A stretch of DNA of 64,000 nt from Palaemon carinicauda (lineage: Eukaryota > Arthropoda > Malacostraca > Decapoda > Palaemonidae): contig NC_090743.1 of NCBI RefSeq assembly GCF_036898095.1, forward strand, positions 13,901,925-13,965,924. Direction: 5' to 3'. How positions within the stretch are numbered: the first letter of the stretch is position 1; the number at the start of each line of letters is the position of its first letter. Of the stretch, positions 13,449 through 22,669 are shown piece after piece. The translations under genes were made by a program, and so were the position numbers. The notes under the pieces are model-generated. The model was not told the DNA's origin and ran no database searches. It saw nothing but the letters and a program-made list of their open reading frames with translations.

Positions 13449-14291
13449 TCATACGCTGCAAAACTGAAAACTTGCAAGCATCGTCTTTGCTATCCTGTCG
13501 TCTGATGGGAAGGCATTGTGGAGAGTGGTGTCTATAATCATGCCTAAGTATACCAGTCTTTGAGTGGGAAGCAGAGAGGACTTCTGGAGATTTACCATGA
13601 TCCCCAGATCCTGGCAAAATCTCAGAGGTTTGTCTCGGTGTTGAAGAAGGGTTGACACCGCGTCTACTAGGATTAGCCAGTCGTCCAGATAACGGAGGAG
13701 ACAGATGCCAATCCTGTGTGCCAAAGATGATACTAAGGTGAACACTCTGATGAAGACTTGTGGTGCCGTGGAAAGACCGAAGCACGGCACCTTGAACTGG
13801 TATATTCTGTTGTCCAGGCTGACTCTTAGGTACTTCCTTGAAGACGGATGGACTGGGATCTAGAAGTACGCATCCTTTAGGTCCAGTGTGCACATGAAGT
13901 CTTGCGGTCTTACTGCTAGTCTGACCGTGTCTGCCGTCTCCATGCTGAACGGAGTTTGTTTGACAAACTTGTTCAGAGCTGAGAGGTCGATGACTGGTCT
14001 CCAGCCTCCAGGCGCCTTCTTTACAAGAAAGAGTCGACTGAAGAAGCCTGGGGATCCATCGAGGACCTCTTGGAGAGCGCCCTTCTTTAACAGGGTCTGG
14101 ACTTCTGCCCGAAGGACTTGACCCCTTGACGATCTCATGGCAAGGGAGTTCAATGACAGTGGATTCGTGGTCAGGGGAGGTAGAGATGTTATGAACGGGA
14201 CGCGATATCCTAGACTGATCACGGAGATTGTCCAGGAATTGGCCCCAAGTTGCTGCCACCTGTTTGCGCAACTCTGTAGGCATCCCCCCAC
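13449..14291 (-). pseudogene. DIRS-like reverse transcriptase (element A), one internal stop
   Basis: The polymerase part of a tyrosine-recombinase retrotransposon. In order: 'LLKKGALQEV', 'GGWRPVIDLSALNKFV', 'LDLKDAYF' (catalytic Asp motif A), then a TAG where the family normally has Gln, then 'IPVHPSSRKYLRV', 'CFGLSTAPQVF' (motif B), 'RYLDDWLIL' (the catalytic YxDD-like box, here YLDD) and 'LVYLGMIIDT'. The frame is otherwise continuous for ~280 codons, with the stop at about 13858-13860 splitting it. The C-terminal thumb and RNase H are lost at the truncation near 13480. The FGLSTAP/YLDDWL style is that of DIRS elements rather than gypsy. Confidence 0.88.
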
Positions 14292-14319
14292 TGGTGGAAA
14301 TGCAGGGGGACTGTCTATC

Positions 14320-15075
14320 CTAGCGTTTGCGGCCTCGGCTGCTCCCTCTAGGATTTTTACCTCCCCTGGAGGACTTTTTGCCTTTCCTGTCTTTGACAGG
14401 AAAGGGCTTAGACACCATTGTATTCACTGCAGTTGTCGTCGTAGTGGTCTTGGTTGGACGGGACTGCTGTGGTGCTGGAGGTTTATAGGGCTTGGATGTT
14501 AAAGCCCTATGGAGGAGGGAGTCTTGATGAGACTTCCTCCACCTCTCAGCAGCAGGTTCCACATCCTTAGGCTCGAACAGAACAGACCCCTCTATGGAGG
14601 AATGTCTGAGCCTATTGATCTCGTCGCTAGGGACCTTCTGGTGGAATCTCTCAGCTACTGCATCCCGACGTTTCAGGATGGTATCTGCCCACAAGTTCGA
14701 GATTTGGTGGGCAAGAAACTCGATCGCGCCAGTACCTGAGAGAAGGAAGGTTTCCATAGCTTTCCTGGTACGTTCCTTGGAGAAATCCTCAGATCGTATC
14801 AGGATACCTAAGGTCCCCAACCAGATATCCAGCCACGAAGTAGCTTGCATAGCACACTTCGCGACCTTCTCCTGGTTGAGGATCTCGGCGGCCAAGAATG
14901 AGACCTGCTGGTTGGAGAGTCTCTCAAGAGGGACTCCCCTGGTTAGCTCTTCCAGCTTGTGGTGAAGTGGAAGAGCTGAACAAGGATCCTCCAGGATCTC
15001 GAAGTACCTACTCTGCTGTACGCGAGGAGGTAGGAGGAGCTTGTTCGTGGTACCGGAACGGTTGGAGGAGGACAT
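14320..15075 (-). CDS. Gag-like protein with basic C-terminus (element A)
   Basis: A 251-codon open frame just upstream of the RT frame. Its N-terminal and middle parts are helical in composition ('LEELTRGVPLERLSNQQVSFLAAEIL', in two pieces in the protein), the kind of sequence that precedes RT in this DIRS-like group. The C-terminus turns into a Thr run, then a very basic Lys/Arg/Gly segment ending in 'SSRGRKR', suggestive of nucleic-acid binding. No zinc knuckle is seen. The role as a capsid/nucleocapsid-like ORF1 product is inferred from position and composition. It ends 29 bases before the RT frame starts. Confidence 0.65.
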   Translation of the reverse strand: MSSSNRSGTTNKLLLPPRVQQSRYFEILEDPCSALPLHHKLEELTRGVPLERLSNQQVSFLAAEILNQEKVAKCAMQATSWLDIWLGTLGILIRSEDFSKERTRKAMETFLLSGTGAIEFLAHQISNLWADTILKRRDAVAERFHQKVPSDEINRLRHSSIEGSVLFEPKDVEPAAERWRKSHQDSLLHRALTSKPYKPPAPQQSRPTKTTTTTTAVNTMVSKPFPVKDRKGKKSSRGGKNPRGSSRGRKR

Positions 15076-15113
15076 CTCGTATAGCTGATGGGCGATCTTG
15101 TCCCTGGTGCTCT

Positions 15114-15734
15114 TTACCCCTTGAGACCAGGGCAGGACTGCACTGGTCTTAAGAGGGTTTTTGAGTACCAGAGACGTGGTCTAGGACCGTGTCTTTGCCC
15201 TCTCAAGGAGGGATCTCCAGGTCGGAAAACCCGTTGAGAACACTCATTAGAGTCAGAACCTACCAAAATACGTGTTCTGACTCCTGCTGATCTCCTCCTG
15301 TTGTAGGACTTGCAGCAAACTCTCCTTCTATCCCAAAAGGCTCTTCTTGGGGAGTCGCGGACATTCCCTGAGTGGCTGGCTGGCTCCATCCTAGCCCTAG
15401 TGGAGGACTTTGGCAATGTTTTGGAGTCTTTAGATTCCTTCCGGGGAAGGATGTAAGACTCCAACATTGATGAGAGTGGCGTGTCCCTTTTATTGCCGGA
15501 CTGTGAGGAACTCTCGGCGTGAAGAGAGGTTTCCTCCATTAGTGCGATGGGGGAAAATCTCTCTTCGTGTGGTTCCCTTGGTGACGGGAGATCTTCGTCC
15601 AAAAGGGATGGAGAGTTTGTCCGAGAAATAGGAGGAACTTGCCTTGATGGTCTGAGTGGAGTCAGTTTCGCCCTCGGGGTAATAAACGCGTCCAGAACTC
15701 CTCTTTTCCTCTTCAAAGGGGTAGAGGAAGCCAT
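15114..15734 (-). CDS. Upstream gag-like frame (element A), unknown function
   Basis: A 206-codon open frame in the same orientation, Ser/Pro/Arg-rich, beginning 'MASSTPLKRKRGVLDAF'. No recognised domain. It is probably the N-terminal part of the same ORF1 product as 14320-15075, separated by a frameshift or stop near 15100. The coding claim rests on position within the element and on length. Confidence 0.45.
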   Translation of the reverse strand: MASSTPLKRKRGVLDAFITPRAKLTPLRPSRQVPPISRTNSPSLLDEDLPSPREPHEERFSPIALMEETSLHAESSSQSGNKRDTPLSSMLESYILPRKESKDSKTLPKSSTRARMEPASHSGNVRDSPRRAFWDRRRVCCKSYNRRRSAGVRTRILVGSDSNECSQRVFRPGDPSLRGQRHGPRPRLWYSKTLLRPVQSCPGLKG

Positions 15735-15867
15735 GGTTCCGTGTCCCAGATCAGAGAGGACAGGCTTGAAAGCCTGGGTTACAGCTCTGATCTGGGCTGT
15801 TGGCTGACAGACGCACTGTCAGACATACCCCCTGAAGGGAAAGGGACCGAAGGATCCCTGGAAGGAG

Positions 15868-16700
15868 TTACTGAAATGGGTGGGTTCGCCTTAGGAAGTA
15901 GCTTTGGGATCCTGAACCCCTCAGCATGTTTCCGTTCTCCCACAATGCGCGGTGGTATGCACTTGCGGGGAGGGGAATGAGGCGATGGCGACCTTGCCGG
16001 ATGTCGTTCCTTGTTGTGCGCAGGCTCGCGCGCAGGAGAATATCGGCGCTCGCGCGCGCAGGAGACTGTTGGTACATGGGAGACTGTTCGCGCCGGCGCG
16101 CAGGAGAGTGTTCGCGCACGCAGGAGAATGTCTCCGAGCGGGCGGGCGCCCAGTAGAATCATGATGGGCGCGTCTTTAGGAGAGAGAGGGCGCGGGTGCG
16201 CGTGTCTCTGTGAGTGCGCGCAGGAGAAAGATGGCGCGCAGGTGGGCGCGAGGCTGGTGAGAGCTGGCACGCAGGTGAGGGCAACTGGGTTGTTGCTTCA
16301 CATACGAACTTGCGTGCCGGCGAGTGATGGCGCGCAGGTTTTGACTGGCTCGCAAGATGGCGTTCAGGAGAGTGATGTGGGGCGCACATGTTGGCACGCG
16401 GGAGAGCGCTGTTGCACAGACGAACGTTGGCGCGTAGGTGACCATTGGCGCATAGGTGAATGCTGGCACGCAGGTGGGCGCTGGTGCGTAGGAGATCGTG
16501 GGCGCGTAGGCACAGGGCGTGTCAGTGCAGGAGAGCCCTGGCGCGCAGGAGATTGTTGGCGCGTGTGCACATGTGGGCGTGCATGGTAGAACTCTGGTCA
16601 AGTTGGTGCGTAGGTGCATGTTGACGCGTAAGCGCGCGAGGTTGTTGCCCTGCGTAAGAGCGAGGAAGATGGGTGGTGCCCCGCAGTGTTGGGGCCTGAC
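15868..16700 (-). repeat. GC-rich degenerate short tandem repeats coding for Ser-Pro-Ala-Arg-type peptides (element A)
   Basis: On the plus strand the block is built from variants of 'ggcgcgcaggagat' at irregular ~12-30 base spacing. On the minus strand, frames 15868-16119 and 16364-16570 read repeated (R/Q)-x-SP-(A/T/M)-R units such as 'HSPARRREQSPMYQQSPAR', like an RS/SP-rich low-complexity domain. The tract is CpG-dense and stands out from the AT-rich surroundings. Reading frames are broken between repeat blocks, so the protein is not intact. Element C has a comparable Arg/Ser-rich tract at 31860-32350. Confidence 0.75.
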
Positions 16701-17098
16701 TAGCTACTAATGAGCGCTGGTTAGGTTGCATGGTGTACGGTACATTGGCGCGCAATAGCGCGCTCAGGAGGAGCCTTGTTAGGCCCATGCAGGAACGGTG
16801 ATGGAAGGTCGGCAGGTCTGTCGGGTGGATGGTCGGCGTGTCCTTTAAAAGGACGACCATCCCTCGAAGGAGATCACGACAATCTGCTGAGTGGTGTAGG
16901 ACCGAAGTCACAAGGCTGGTTGCAGGTGCAGTGATGGACGATCGACCTAGAGGCTACTCTGTGGGGGACTGCATACACGACATTGAACCAAAGAGGCGCC
17001 TCCTCACCGCATGTGAAGGAAGGCCTCTAAGGCGAAAAGAAAGGCGAAGCTTCCGACGGATGCGCCCTCTGGAGGCCGTTGGATCAGCAAGCTGACCG

Positions 17099-17449
17099 TC
17101 AGCAGTCCTCTGAAGAGGAGTCTCTGTAAGTGAACTCCCCTGAGGAAAAAAAAACACTAGCAGGAGAGACTGATGATGAACTTAGTTTCCCCCTCAGAGG
17201 ATGGTCAAGAACGGGGGAAACTAAGCCGTCAGCTACCGTAGAGTGTGGAGCGGCAGAGGAGATGGGTGACGCCGCATGAGACACCTCTGACACAACAACG
17301 TCGACAGGTGTCAGGGGATCTACCTCTGACGGTGACGGCGAATGCTTGACAGAAGCACCCAGGCGGATGTAATCAAGCAAAACCTCCTTGGAGGGCGAAC
17401 CCATGAGCTCCAAGGAGGACCAAATCTGGAAAACAGAAGTTAGTGACAC
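17099..17449 (-). CDS. DIRS-like ORF1 segment with SLxxxWxSL...PSKE motif (element A)
   Basis: A 116-codon frame, Ser/Pro/Val-rich. Its N-terminal part 'SVFQIWSSLELMGSPSKEVLL' (shown as a single short motif) aligns with element C's 'DLYRVWLSLGILGPPSKEEL' at about 32640. That conservation between two otherwise diverged copies supports a real protein segment. Function unknown; most likely part of the ORF1 (gag-like) product. The frame is separated from the cysteine-bearing N-terminal frame by a shift. Confidence 0.55.
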   Translation of the reverse strand: MSLTSVFQIWSSLELMGSPSKEVLLDYIRLGASVKHSPSPSEVDPLTPVDVVVSEVSHAASPISSAAPHSTVADGLVSPVLDHPLRGKLSSSSVSPASVFFSSGEFTYRDSSSEDC

Positions 17450-17485
17450 GGCCTCCCCCGGGGGGAGAGGTGGAGCTGCTTCGGT

Positions 17486-17758
17486 CTACGCTACTACTCG
17501 ACGGTCTCTCAAAAGAGACCGACCGGACCGAGAAGGAGGTTCGGAGGAGGTTTGGGCGACGCAAGAAGAGGCTTTGGGTTTTTCTTCCTTCAAAGCAACC
17601 TTCGAAGGAGAAACATCCCGCATGGACTTCTTCTTCCGCCGTCGTGAAAACCACTTCCACTGGGAGGAAGACCACTCCCTACACTTGTTGACACTCTCAC
17701 ACCGTTGGCCTCTGCAAGAAGGACAAAGGGCGTGAGGATCGGTCTCAACCGCTGACAT
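17486..17758 (-). CDS. N-terminal cysteine-motif frame of ORF1 (element A)
   Basis: Starts 'MSAVETDPHALCPSC' and contains C-x2-C-x4-C-x6-C followed by 'EWSSSQW', then a 'RRRKKK' basic patch. Element C carries the degraded counterpart at 35104-35376 ('MSSLETGP', then 'REWSAFQWERFGRRRKK' in a shifted frame). The paired cysteines suggest a small zinc-binding module at the start of ORF1; this is inference. It is not the C-terminal CCHC knuckle usual in retroviral-type Gag. Confidence 0.55.
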   Translation of the reverse strand: MSAVETDPHALCPSCRGQRCESVNKCREWSSSQWKWFSRRRKKKSMRDVSPSKVALKEEKPKASSCVAQTSSEPPSRSGRSLLRDRRVVA

Positions 17759-17929
17759 GAATGTTCCACAGGGGAAGTCCAGGGCAGGTGCGCATGGTCA
17801 CAGAAGCCAACTTCACACACACACAGACTAAGAGAAAAGAAAAAGCAAAAAGCATTAATGGCTGCCAATTGTCGGCGACGATGAAGAGCGGCAACATCCA
17901 TTCACCATCCGAGCTGAAAGCAAAGTGAA

Positions 17930-18110
17930 CTCAATCACAGGTGTGTGAGGGGGAGCAGTAGCAAGCTACCCTCCCTACCCTCACTAACTAGCGGTGTGGG
18001 TAGTTAACCCTCGTTAAAAATTAATGGCTCGTCATTTCAGCTACGGCGAAAGTAATACCCCTATTAAATAGCGTGGTTTGTATTCCAGTTACGGAACAAG
18101 GAGAAATTTA
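17930..18110 (-). repeat. 5' terminal inverted-repeat region of DIRS-like element A
   Basis: Contains 'tttcagctacggcgaaag' and the outer 'aaatagcgtggtttgta' block, both shared with C's right end (35640-35720) and, inverted, with D's left end (61968-62110). A's other terminus is missing because of the truncation at 13440. Confidence 0.75.
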
Positions 18111-18340
18111 GATTCAAACTGAGGGAGCAATTTCCCCAAGTCCGAGAGGCCTCTTCCCCGTCACCAAGTTTCAGCACGGGAATGATATGCCGTGCTGAAG
18201 CTCGATGACTTCATCAAGGCATTCTCTCATCAAGAGGGAGATATATCAGTGACATGCTTTCGAGATGATTTTGCAAAGATCTTAAAAATTATGAAATGGT
18301 ATTTCCTATGTGCAAATAACTACATAACTAGAAAACCCAC

Positions 18341-18442
18341 CTGGCATAAATCAACTTTCTTGACAGCTTCTTTTATTAATTCATTAATTTCTCTATTTTT
18401 CTCTCGAAGAGGGTTGGGCTTTTCTCCTCGAGGCAGTAAAGT
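18341..18442 (-). CDS. PAFAH1B2: PAFAH1B2-like gene, exon 4
   Basis: A 34-codon exon too short to stand out as an ORF. Acceptor 'ttttctag' before it, donor 'CAG|gtgggt' after it, phase 0 on both sides. It starts 'TLLPRGEKPNPLREKN', which is the highly conserved LLPRGxxPNPLRxKN block of PAFAH1B alpha subunits, and ends 'KKVDLCQ', joining 'VVNINREL' of exon 5. Assembled residues 133-166. It is separated from exon 5 by intron 4, which holds DIRS-like element A. Confidence 0.92.
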
Positions 18443-19490
18443 CTAGAAAAGAAAGTAGTAAAACCATAAGTAATAGGTAGATAGGGTAAACCATTTTGTA
18501 CATTAGATCAGTTAAGCTATATGATACAACATTAAATAGAAATAAAGAAAATTGTCCAATTAACTATAATAAATAAAAATACAAAATACTAATGACCTCA
18601 AAACACAATCCATTTACATTGCAACTTCAATTATGCAGCCTTTGTATTCTTTACCTGTCAAAACTTCCCTTTACTGTATATGGTTACAGGTGAAATTAAT
18701 TTTCTCCAATGTCTTCAGCTTTGTTTCAATTTCTGTGTTAATACTCATCTTAAATAGGTCTTAATCTAAGATCTTTCCCTACAATTTCAGGGGCATTATT
18801 AAGGGATTTTGAGTACATTGCTTACATGTATTGATTAGCTGATCCTCATCTATTATAATCACATGTCTAAATTACCTTTATGATACAAAACCCTAAAATT
18901 AAAACATTATCATATTTGATTTGAAAAATACTAAAATGTGTAGGATTCTACTCTAAAATCTTCTAACTCTTATACCTTAAACATCAGAATGCTGAAGAAA
19001 TATAATGATTTCCTAGATGTCAAAAATTCATTGTGAACATCAATGAGAAGTTTAGTGCTTGGGTGAATTTTTTTAGTAGAGGTAATTCCTTTACATCTAG
19101 CCATTCCAATATAGCATCAATATCCCTGGTGAGACTTCCAAACTGGTGCCAATTTCTATTATCATTAAGGCTGTTATCAAAAACTTTTGTGCATGCTTTG
19201 TGTGAGAATTGTATATTCAAACATTTACCTACTCTACTAAAATCATTATAATTTTTTTCCCTATCTAACTTACTCCCATTCAACAATTGGGGGAATCTCA
19301 CTATTTGCATCATGAACACTTTTACTAATGTTAAAACTCAAAGAATTTATCCCTTCATATTTTTTCTTTATAAATATTCATTGGCATTTTGTCCAAAGAT
19401 TTTTTTGCCCATCCTTCTGGGAATAGATGTGAAACTGATAATCTAAACCTACTATTCTTTATGAAGTCCTGTAAGCAAGAAGTTTTCAAG
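18443..19490. other. Intron 3 of the PAFAH1B2-like gene, no gene seen
   Basis: AT-rich. The opposing frames at 19020-19319 and 19033-19251 are shadows of one another and have no recognised domain. Confidence 0.45.
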
Positions 19491-19494
19491 TACA

Positions 19495-19925
19495 TACATA
19501 CATATACCAAGGCACTTCCCCCAATTTTGGGGGGTAGCCGACATCAACAAATGAAACAAAAACAAAAAAGGGGACCTCTACTCTCTACGTTCCTCCCAGC
19601 CTAACAAGGGACTCAACCGAGTTCAGCTGGTACTGCTAGGGTGACACAGCCCACCTTCCCCCATTATCCACCACAGATGAAGCTTCATAATGCTGAATCC
19701 CCTACTGCTGCTACCTCCGCGGTCATCTAAGGCATCAGAGGAAGCAGCAGGGCCTACCGGAACTGCGTCACAATTGCTCGCCATTCATTCCTATTTCTAG
19801 CACGCTCTCTTGCCTCTCTCACATCTATCCTCCTATCACCAAAGCTTCCTTCACTCCATCAATCCACCCAAACCTTGGCCTTCCTCTTGTACTTCTCCCA
19901 TCAACTCTTGCATTCATCACCTTCT
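19495..19925 (-). mobile_element. LINE 3'-end fragment with (TATG)-type tail
   Basis: The minus strand reads a degraded C-terminus of a non-LTR retrotransposon ORF2: 'KVWVDGVKEGFGDRRIDVRE' and 'ARERARNRNEWRAIVTQF', then stops. Its 3' end at about 19500 finishes in 'tatatgtatgtatgta', a short tandem tail typical of RTE-type LINE 3' ends. 5'-truncated. Assignment to a clade is tentative. Confidence 0.65.
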
Positions 19926-21104
19926 TGTATCATGACAGTGTCCTTAACAGTTTCATTTTATCATCTATTTGACATTTATTTGGGATCCAGTCAAGGAAGC
20001 AACATGATGTTCAGCAATTATGTAATTTCCTTTTATGATAGTAATCTAAGCTTGAATGATTCTCTAATTATCAAGTTGACTGTGGGCTGTAACTCAATTT
20101 AGTTTAATCAAATTACACTACTGAAGATGAGACCTAGGTTGCAAATATTTGAGAATCATCTCATTGGATATATGCAAATTTAGTTCTTTCCTGAACTTAA
20201 GAAAGTTTCACCAAAAGCCTTTAAATCCCTCCTACTAATGATGAAGAAGTTAATATTTCTATTAATTTCATCTATTCTTGTTATCTTTTTTTTATATGAT
20301 TTTTTCTTATGTTTAGTAACTTTTTTTAAACTTTTTACCTCGAGTGAGGATTGGGGTCTGGAATATATAAATCTCATCAACATTTCTTCTTAAGAGGTAA
20401 ACAAACTAAAGTGACCTAACAACCCACTGCAACTATTCAAGTTCAACCTCTAAATTTCCATTGCAACAAGTTTTTTTAACATGAAGTAGATGGCAAAAAA
20501 ATTTGTAAATAAAGGGTAGACAACATGGTAAAGTTTAAATGGCCACGTAGAATACTATTCTGTAGTGTTATTGTCCGAATGCATCACACGCTAAATTGAC
20601 CACGATAAAACTAATCTGTTCCCCTTTCATAAATATGATTACAATATTGTGGTTACAATAATGAATCTAAAGAAAACTAACAGCGAATCCCTTGACTTTC
20701 AAGATAACTAACACTAACCATCAAACATTACTACAAAGATTACATAAGTTCTAAAACATCCTTTTCTCTAACCTGTCTTTTTTAACCTCATTTTACAAAT
20801 GCATTTCAAAAACTATTCAAGTGGCGCTCTCTTATTTATTACCTAGGTAGCCAATGTAAAATTGATAGCCAACCTACAGTGCTCATTCACCAATTCTTCC
20901 TTACATCACATGTCTATGGAATAGGCATATGTAAGCACACGTGGGTTTTATTTTTTGGCAAAAATGAGGAATACAAATGTCTCTGATTTTATTAATGATG
21001 AGCCAAATTCACAAATAAAATATTCACGAAGTATATGCAAATAAATTTTGAAAATTTACTAAATTGAAAATTACTTATACATTAGTAATATAAATCATAC
21101 ATAC
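19926..21104. other. Intron 3 of the PAFAH1B2-like gene (5' part), no gene seen
   Basis: AT-rich sequence between the LINE fragment and exon 3. Short open frames without recognised domains. Confidence 0.45.
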
Positions 21105-21227
21105 CAAAACTATGACATATGCCTGAGGTTGTTTTTCTCTTATTGCACGACATATTTCCATGATTCCTTCTGCAATTTCGGCTGCAGTATGTGAATGATT
21201 GTTGGTCCCTACTAGTACCACCACAGC
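21105..21227 (-). CDS. PAFAH1B2: PAFAH1B2-like gene, exon 3 (GTNN block III)
   Basis: A 41-codon exon bounded by acceptor 'tgtttacag' and donor 'TTG|gtatgt', phase 0 both sides. It begins 'AVVVLVGTNNHSHTAAEIAE', where GTNN is block III of the SGNH hydrolase fold (Asn of the oxyanion hole, residues 98-101 of the assembled protein), and ends 'QPQAYVIVL', continuing into 'TLLPRG' of exon 4. The open frame runs past both exon borders into intron, so the splice sites, not the ORF ends, define it. Confidence 0.93.
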
Positions 21228-21632
21228 CTGTAAACACAATGATGGAATAAAACGTATATATAACAAACATTATACCATGTAAAATATAAGCACAAATGTA
21301 CATCATGAAAACTGAAGCTTGATAGAAATGTGAAACTTAAAAGTTATATAATTTACCCTGGTAAATTATTGATTTTTCATGTGATAGAAATGAAAATGAA
21401 CAGCCAGCAATTTTATCAAAGTCAAATTCAAGGAAAATCATAAAGCCTATCTATCTACATTTCCACACAGCAAACATAATCAATTATGCGCAGGCATAAA
21501 ACGTAACTTTGTGAAACTATCAACAATGAGAATTTGAGATAAACGAATGAGAATACATTCATTTTATATTATACTGTATATACATATGCGTACAGTCTGC
21601 ACTAAAATGACTCAATATGTAAAACATCTCAC

Positions 21633-21839
21633 CTTTGGTTTAATACATTCTAGTTCTCCGTTTTTAAGTCGCCATAACACGTGCTGTGTCTGATCTCCAC
21701 CAATGCCAAAATTAAGGCTATGCATTGGTGCAAACCATTTCTCCCATAAGTCAGTTGATTGTAAATTAGCAACTAATGAGTCTCCCACAAACACCACATC
21801 TGGTTCCATTTCTCGAGCTTGATTGACAAATCTATTGTG
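21633..21839 (-). CDS. PAFAH1B2: PAFAH1B2-like gene, exon 2 (nucleophile GDS)
   Basis: A 69-codon exon with acceptor 'ttttattgcag' and donor 'AAG|gtgaga', phase 0. It opens 'HNRFVNQAREMEPDVVFVG', then 'DSLV': the GDS of block I with the nucleophilic Ser43. 'LNFGIGGDQTQHVLWRLKNG' contains block II Gly residues and is near-invariant in the family. It ends 'ELECIKPK', which joins 'AVVVLVGT' of exon 3. Fruit-fly Paf-AHalpha is, from what is known, unusual in lacking active-site residues, so retention here points to a catalytically competent enzyme. Confidence 0.95.
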
Positions 21840-21898
21840 CTGCAATAAAAAAAAGAAAATACCTTTGTAATTTCTTAGTCAAATAAACAATATCACAA

Positions 21899-21956
21899 AA
21901 TTTCAGCGAAGCTGGAAACTCGCCTGATAAAATGACAAATTTGGAAGTACAGTAAT
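21899..21956. mobile_element. C-type DIRS terminal remnant flanking element B
   Basis: Contains 'tttcagcgaagctggaaac', the hallmark of the C-type inverted repeat, then 'aaatgacaaatttggaagta', which is also present (inverted) in C's internal complementary region at 28874-28893. No element body is attached. It abuts element B's left end. Confidence 0.6.
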
Positions 21957-21992
21957 ATGTTATTTTCATTAGTAAAATAAATTTTTGAATAT

Positions 21993-22152
21993 ACTTACCC
22001 GATAATCATGTAGCTGTCAACTCCGTTGCCCGACAGAATTCTACGGAAGGGATACGCCAGCGATCGCTATACAAGAGGGGGGTGTACTCACAAGCGCCAC
22101 CTGTGGCCAGGTACTGCAGTACTTCTTGTTGACACCACTTCAATTTTTCCTC
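21993..22152 (+). repeat. Inverted terminal repeat of element B, 3' side
   Basis: 160 bp, reverse complement of 28411-28570 with no mismatch seen by eye, starting 'acttacccgataatcatgta'. Outer extension 21962-21992 differs from the outer extension of the other side, which is the normal DIRS-1 arrangement. Confidence 0.93.
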
Positions 22153-22197
22153 GGTCCACTGGTTCTATGGGGAGGAAGGGTGGGTCAATTAAATCCT

Positions 22198-22285
22198 GAT
22201 TATCGGGTAAGTATATTCAAAAATTTATTTTACTAATGAAAATAACATTTTTCAATATTAAACTTACCCGATAATCATGTAGCTG
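22198..22285. repeat. Internal complementary region of element B
   Basis: Its first half (22198-22250) is the reverse complement of B's left outer end (21962-22007). Its second half (about 22240-22285, 'tttttcaatattaaacttac' onward) is the reverse complement of B's right outer end (28547-28590). Such a junction of both ends is diagnostic of DIRS-1-type elements, where it serves as template to complete circular DNA. Confidence 0.88.
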
Positions 22286-22669
22286 ATTCACACCCAGGGA
22301 GGTGGGTGAAAACCAGTGTACATGTATATCAAGAAGCTAAGTATCCCGTATTTCATATTATCAGTTATTCAAAATAACAATGAAATTACAAGTACCTGGT
22401 AAGGAAGTCGACTTGAGCCATTACTCTGCTTTAAATAAGTTCGTCTTCCTTACTGAGCGCAGCATTCCTCTTAGGAGGCTGAACAACTCTAAGGTGCTGA
22501 AGTATCAAGGGCTGCAACCCATACTAAAGGACCTCATCACAACCTTTAACCTCGGCGCTTCTCAAGAAAGAATTGACCACCCGCCAAATCAACAAGGATG
22601 TGGAAGGCTTCTTAGCCGACCGTACAACCCATAAAAAGTATTCAAGAGAAAGGTTAAAAGGTTATGGGA

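Larger units (their letters stand above)
13440..18110 (-). mobile_element. DIRS-like retrotransposon A, 3'-truncated (lacks RNase H and recombinase parts)
   Basis: Lies in intron 4 of the PAFAH1B2-like gene, in the gene's own orientation. Its 5' end (17930-18110) has the same outer-end and inverted-repeat sequence as element C's right end and D's left end. It then reads, on the minus strand: a cysteine-bearing N-terminal frame (17486-17758), an acidic Ser/Pro frame (17099-17449), a GC-rich repeat-coding tract (15868-16700), two gag-like frames (15114-15734 and 14320-15075) and a reverse transcriptase (13449-14291). Homology stops near 13480, so RNase H, tyrosine recombinase and the 3' end are missing. 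GC content is far above the flanking intron. Confidence 0.85.

Noticed and set aside
15868..16700. Possible CRISPR array because of repeated 'gcgcgcaggaga' units
   Set aside because: Irregular spacing, degenerate units, coding in a retrotransposon, and the DNA is clearly eukaryotic.
15952..16710. Several long plus-strand frames over the GC-rich tract
   Set aside because: Stop-poor because of GC content; the minus-strand frames fit the element's orientation and show the SP/RS pattern.
19020..19319. 99-codon minus frame in intron 3
   Set aside because: No domain, AT-rich composition, overlapped by an equally long plus frame; kept only as a possible old repeat related to 12463-12510.
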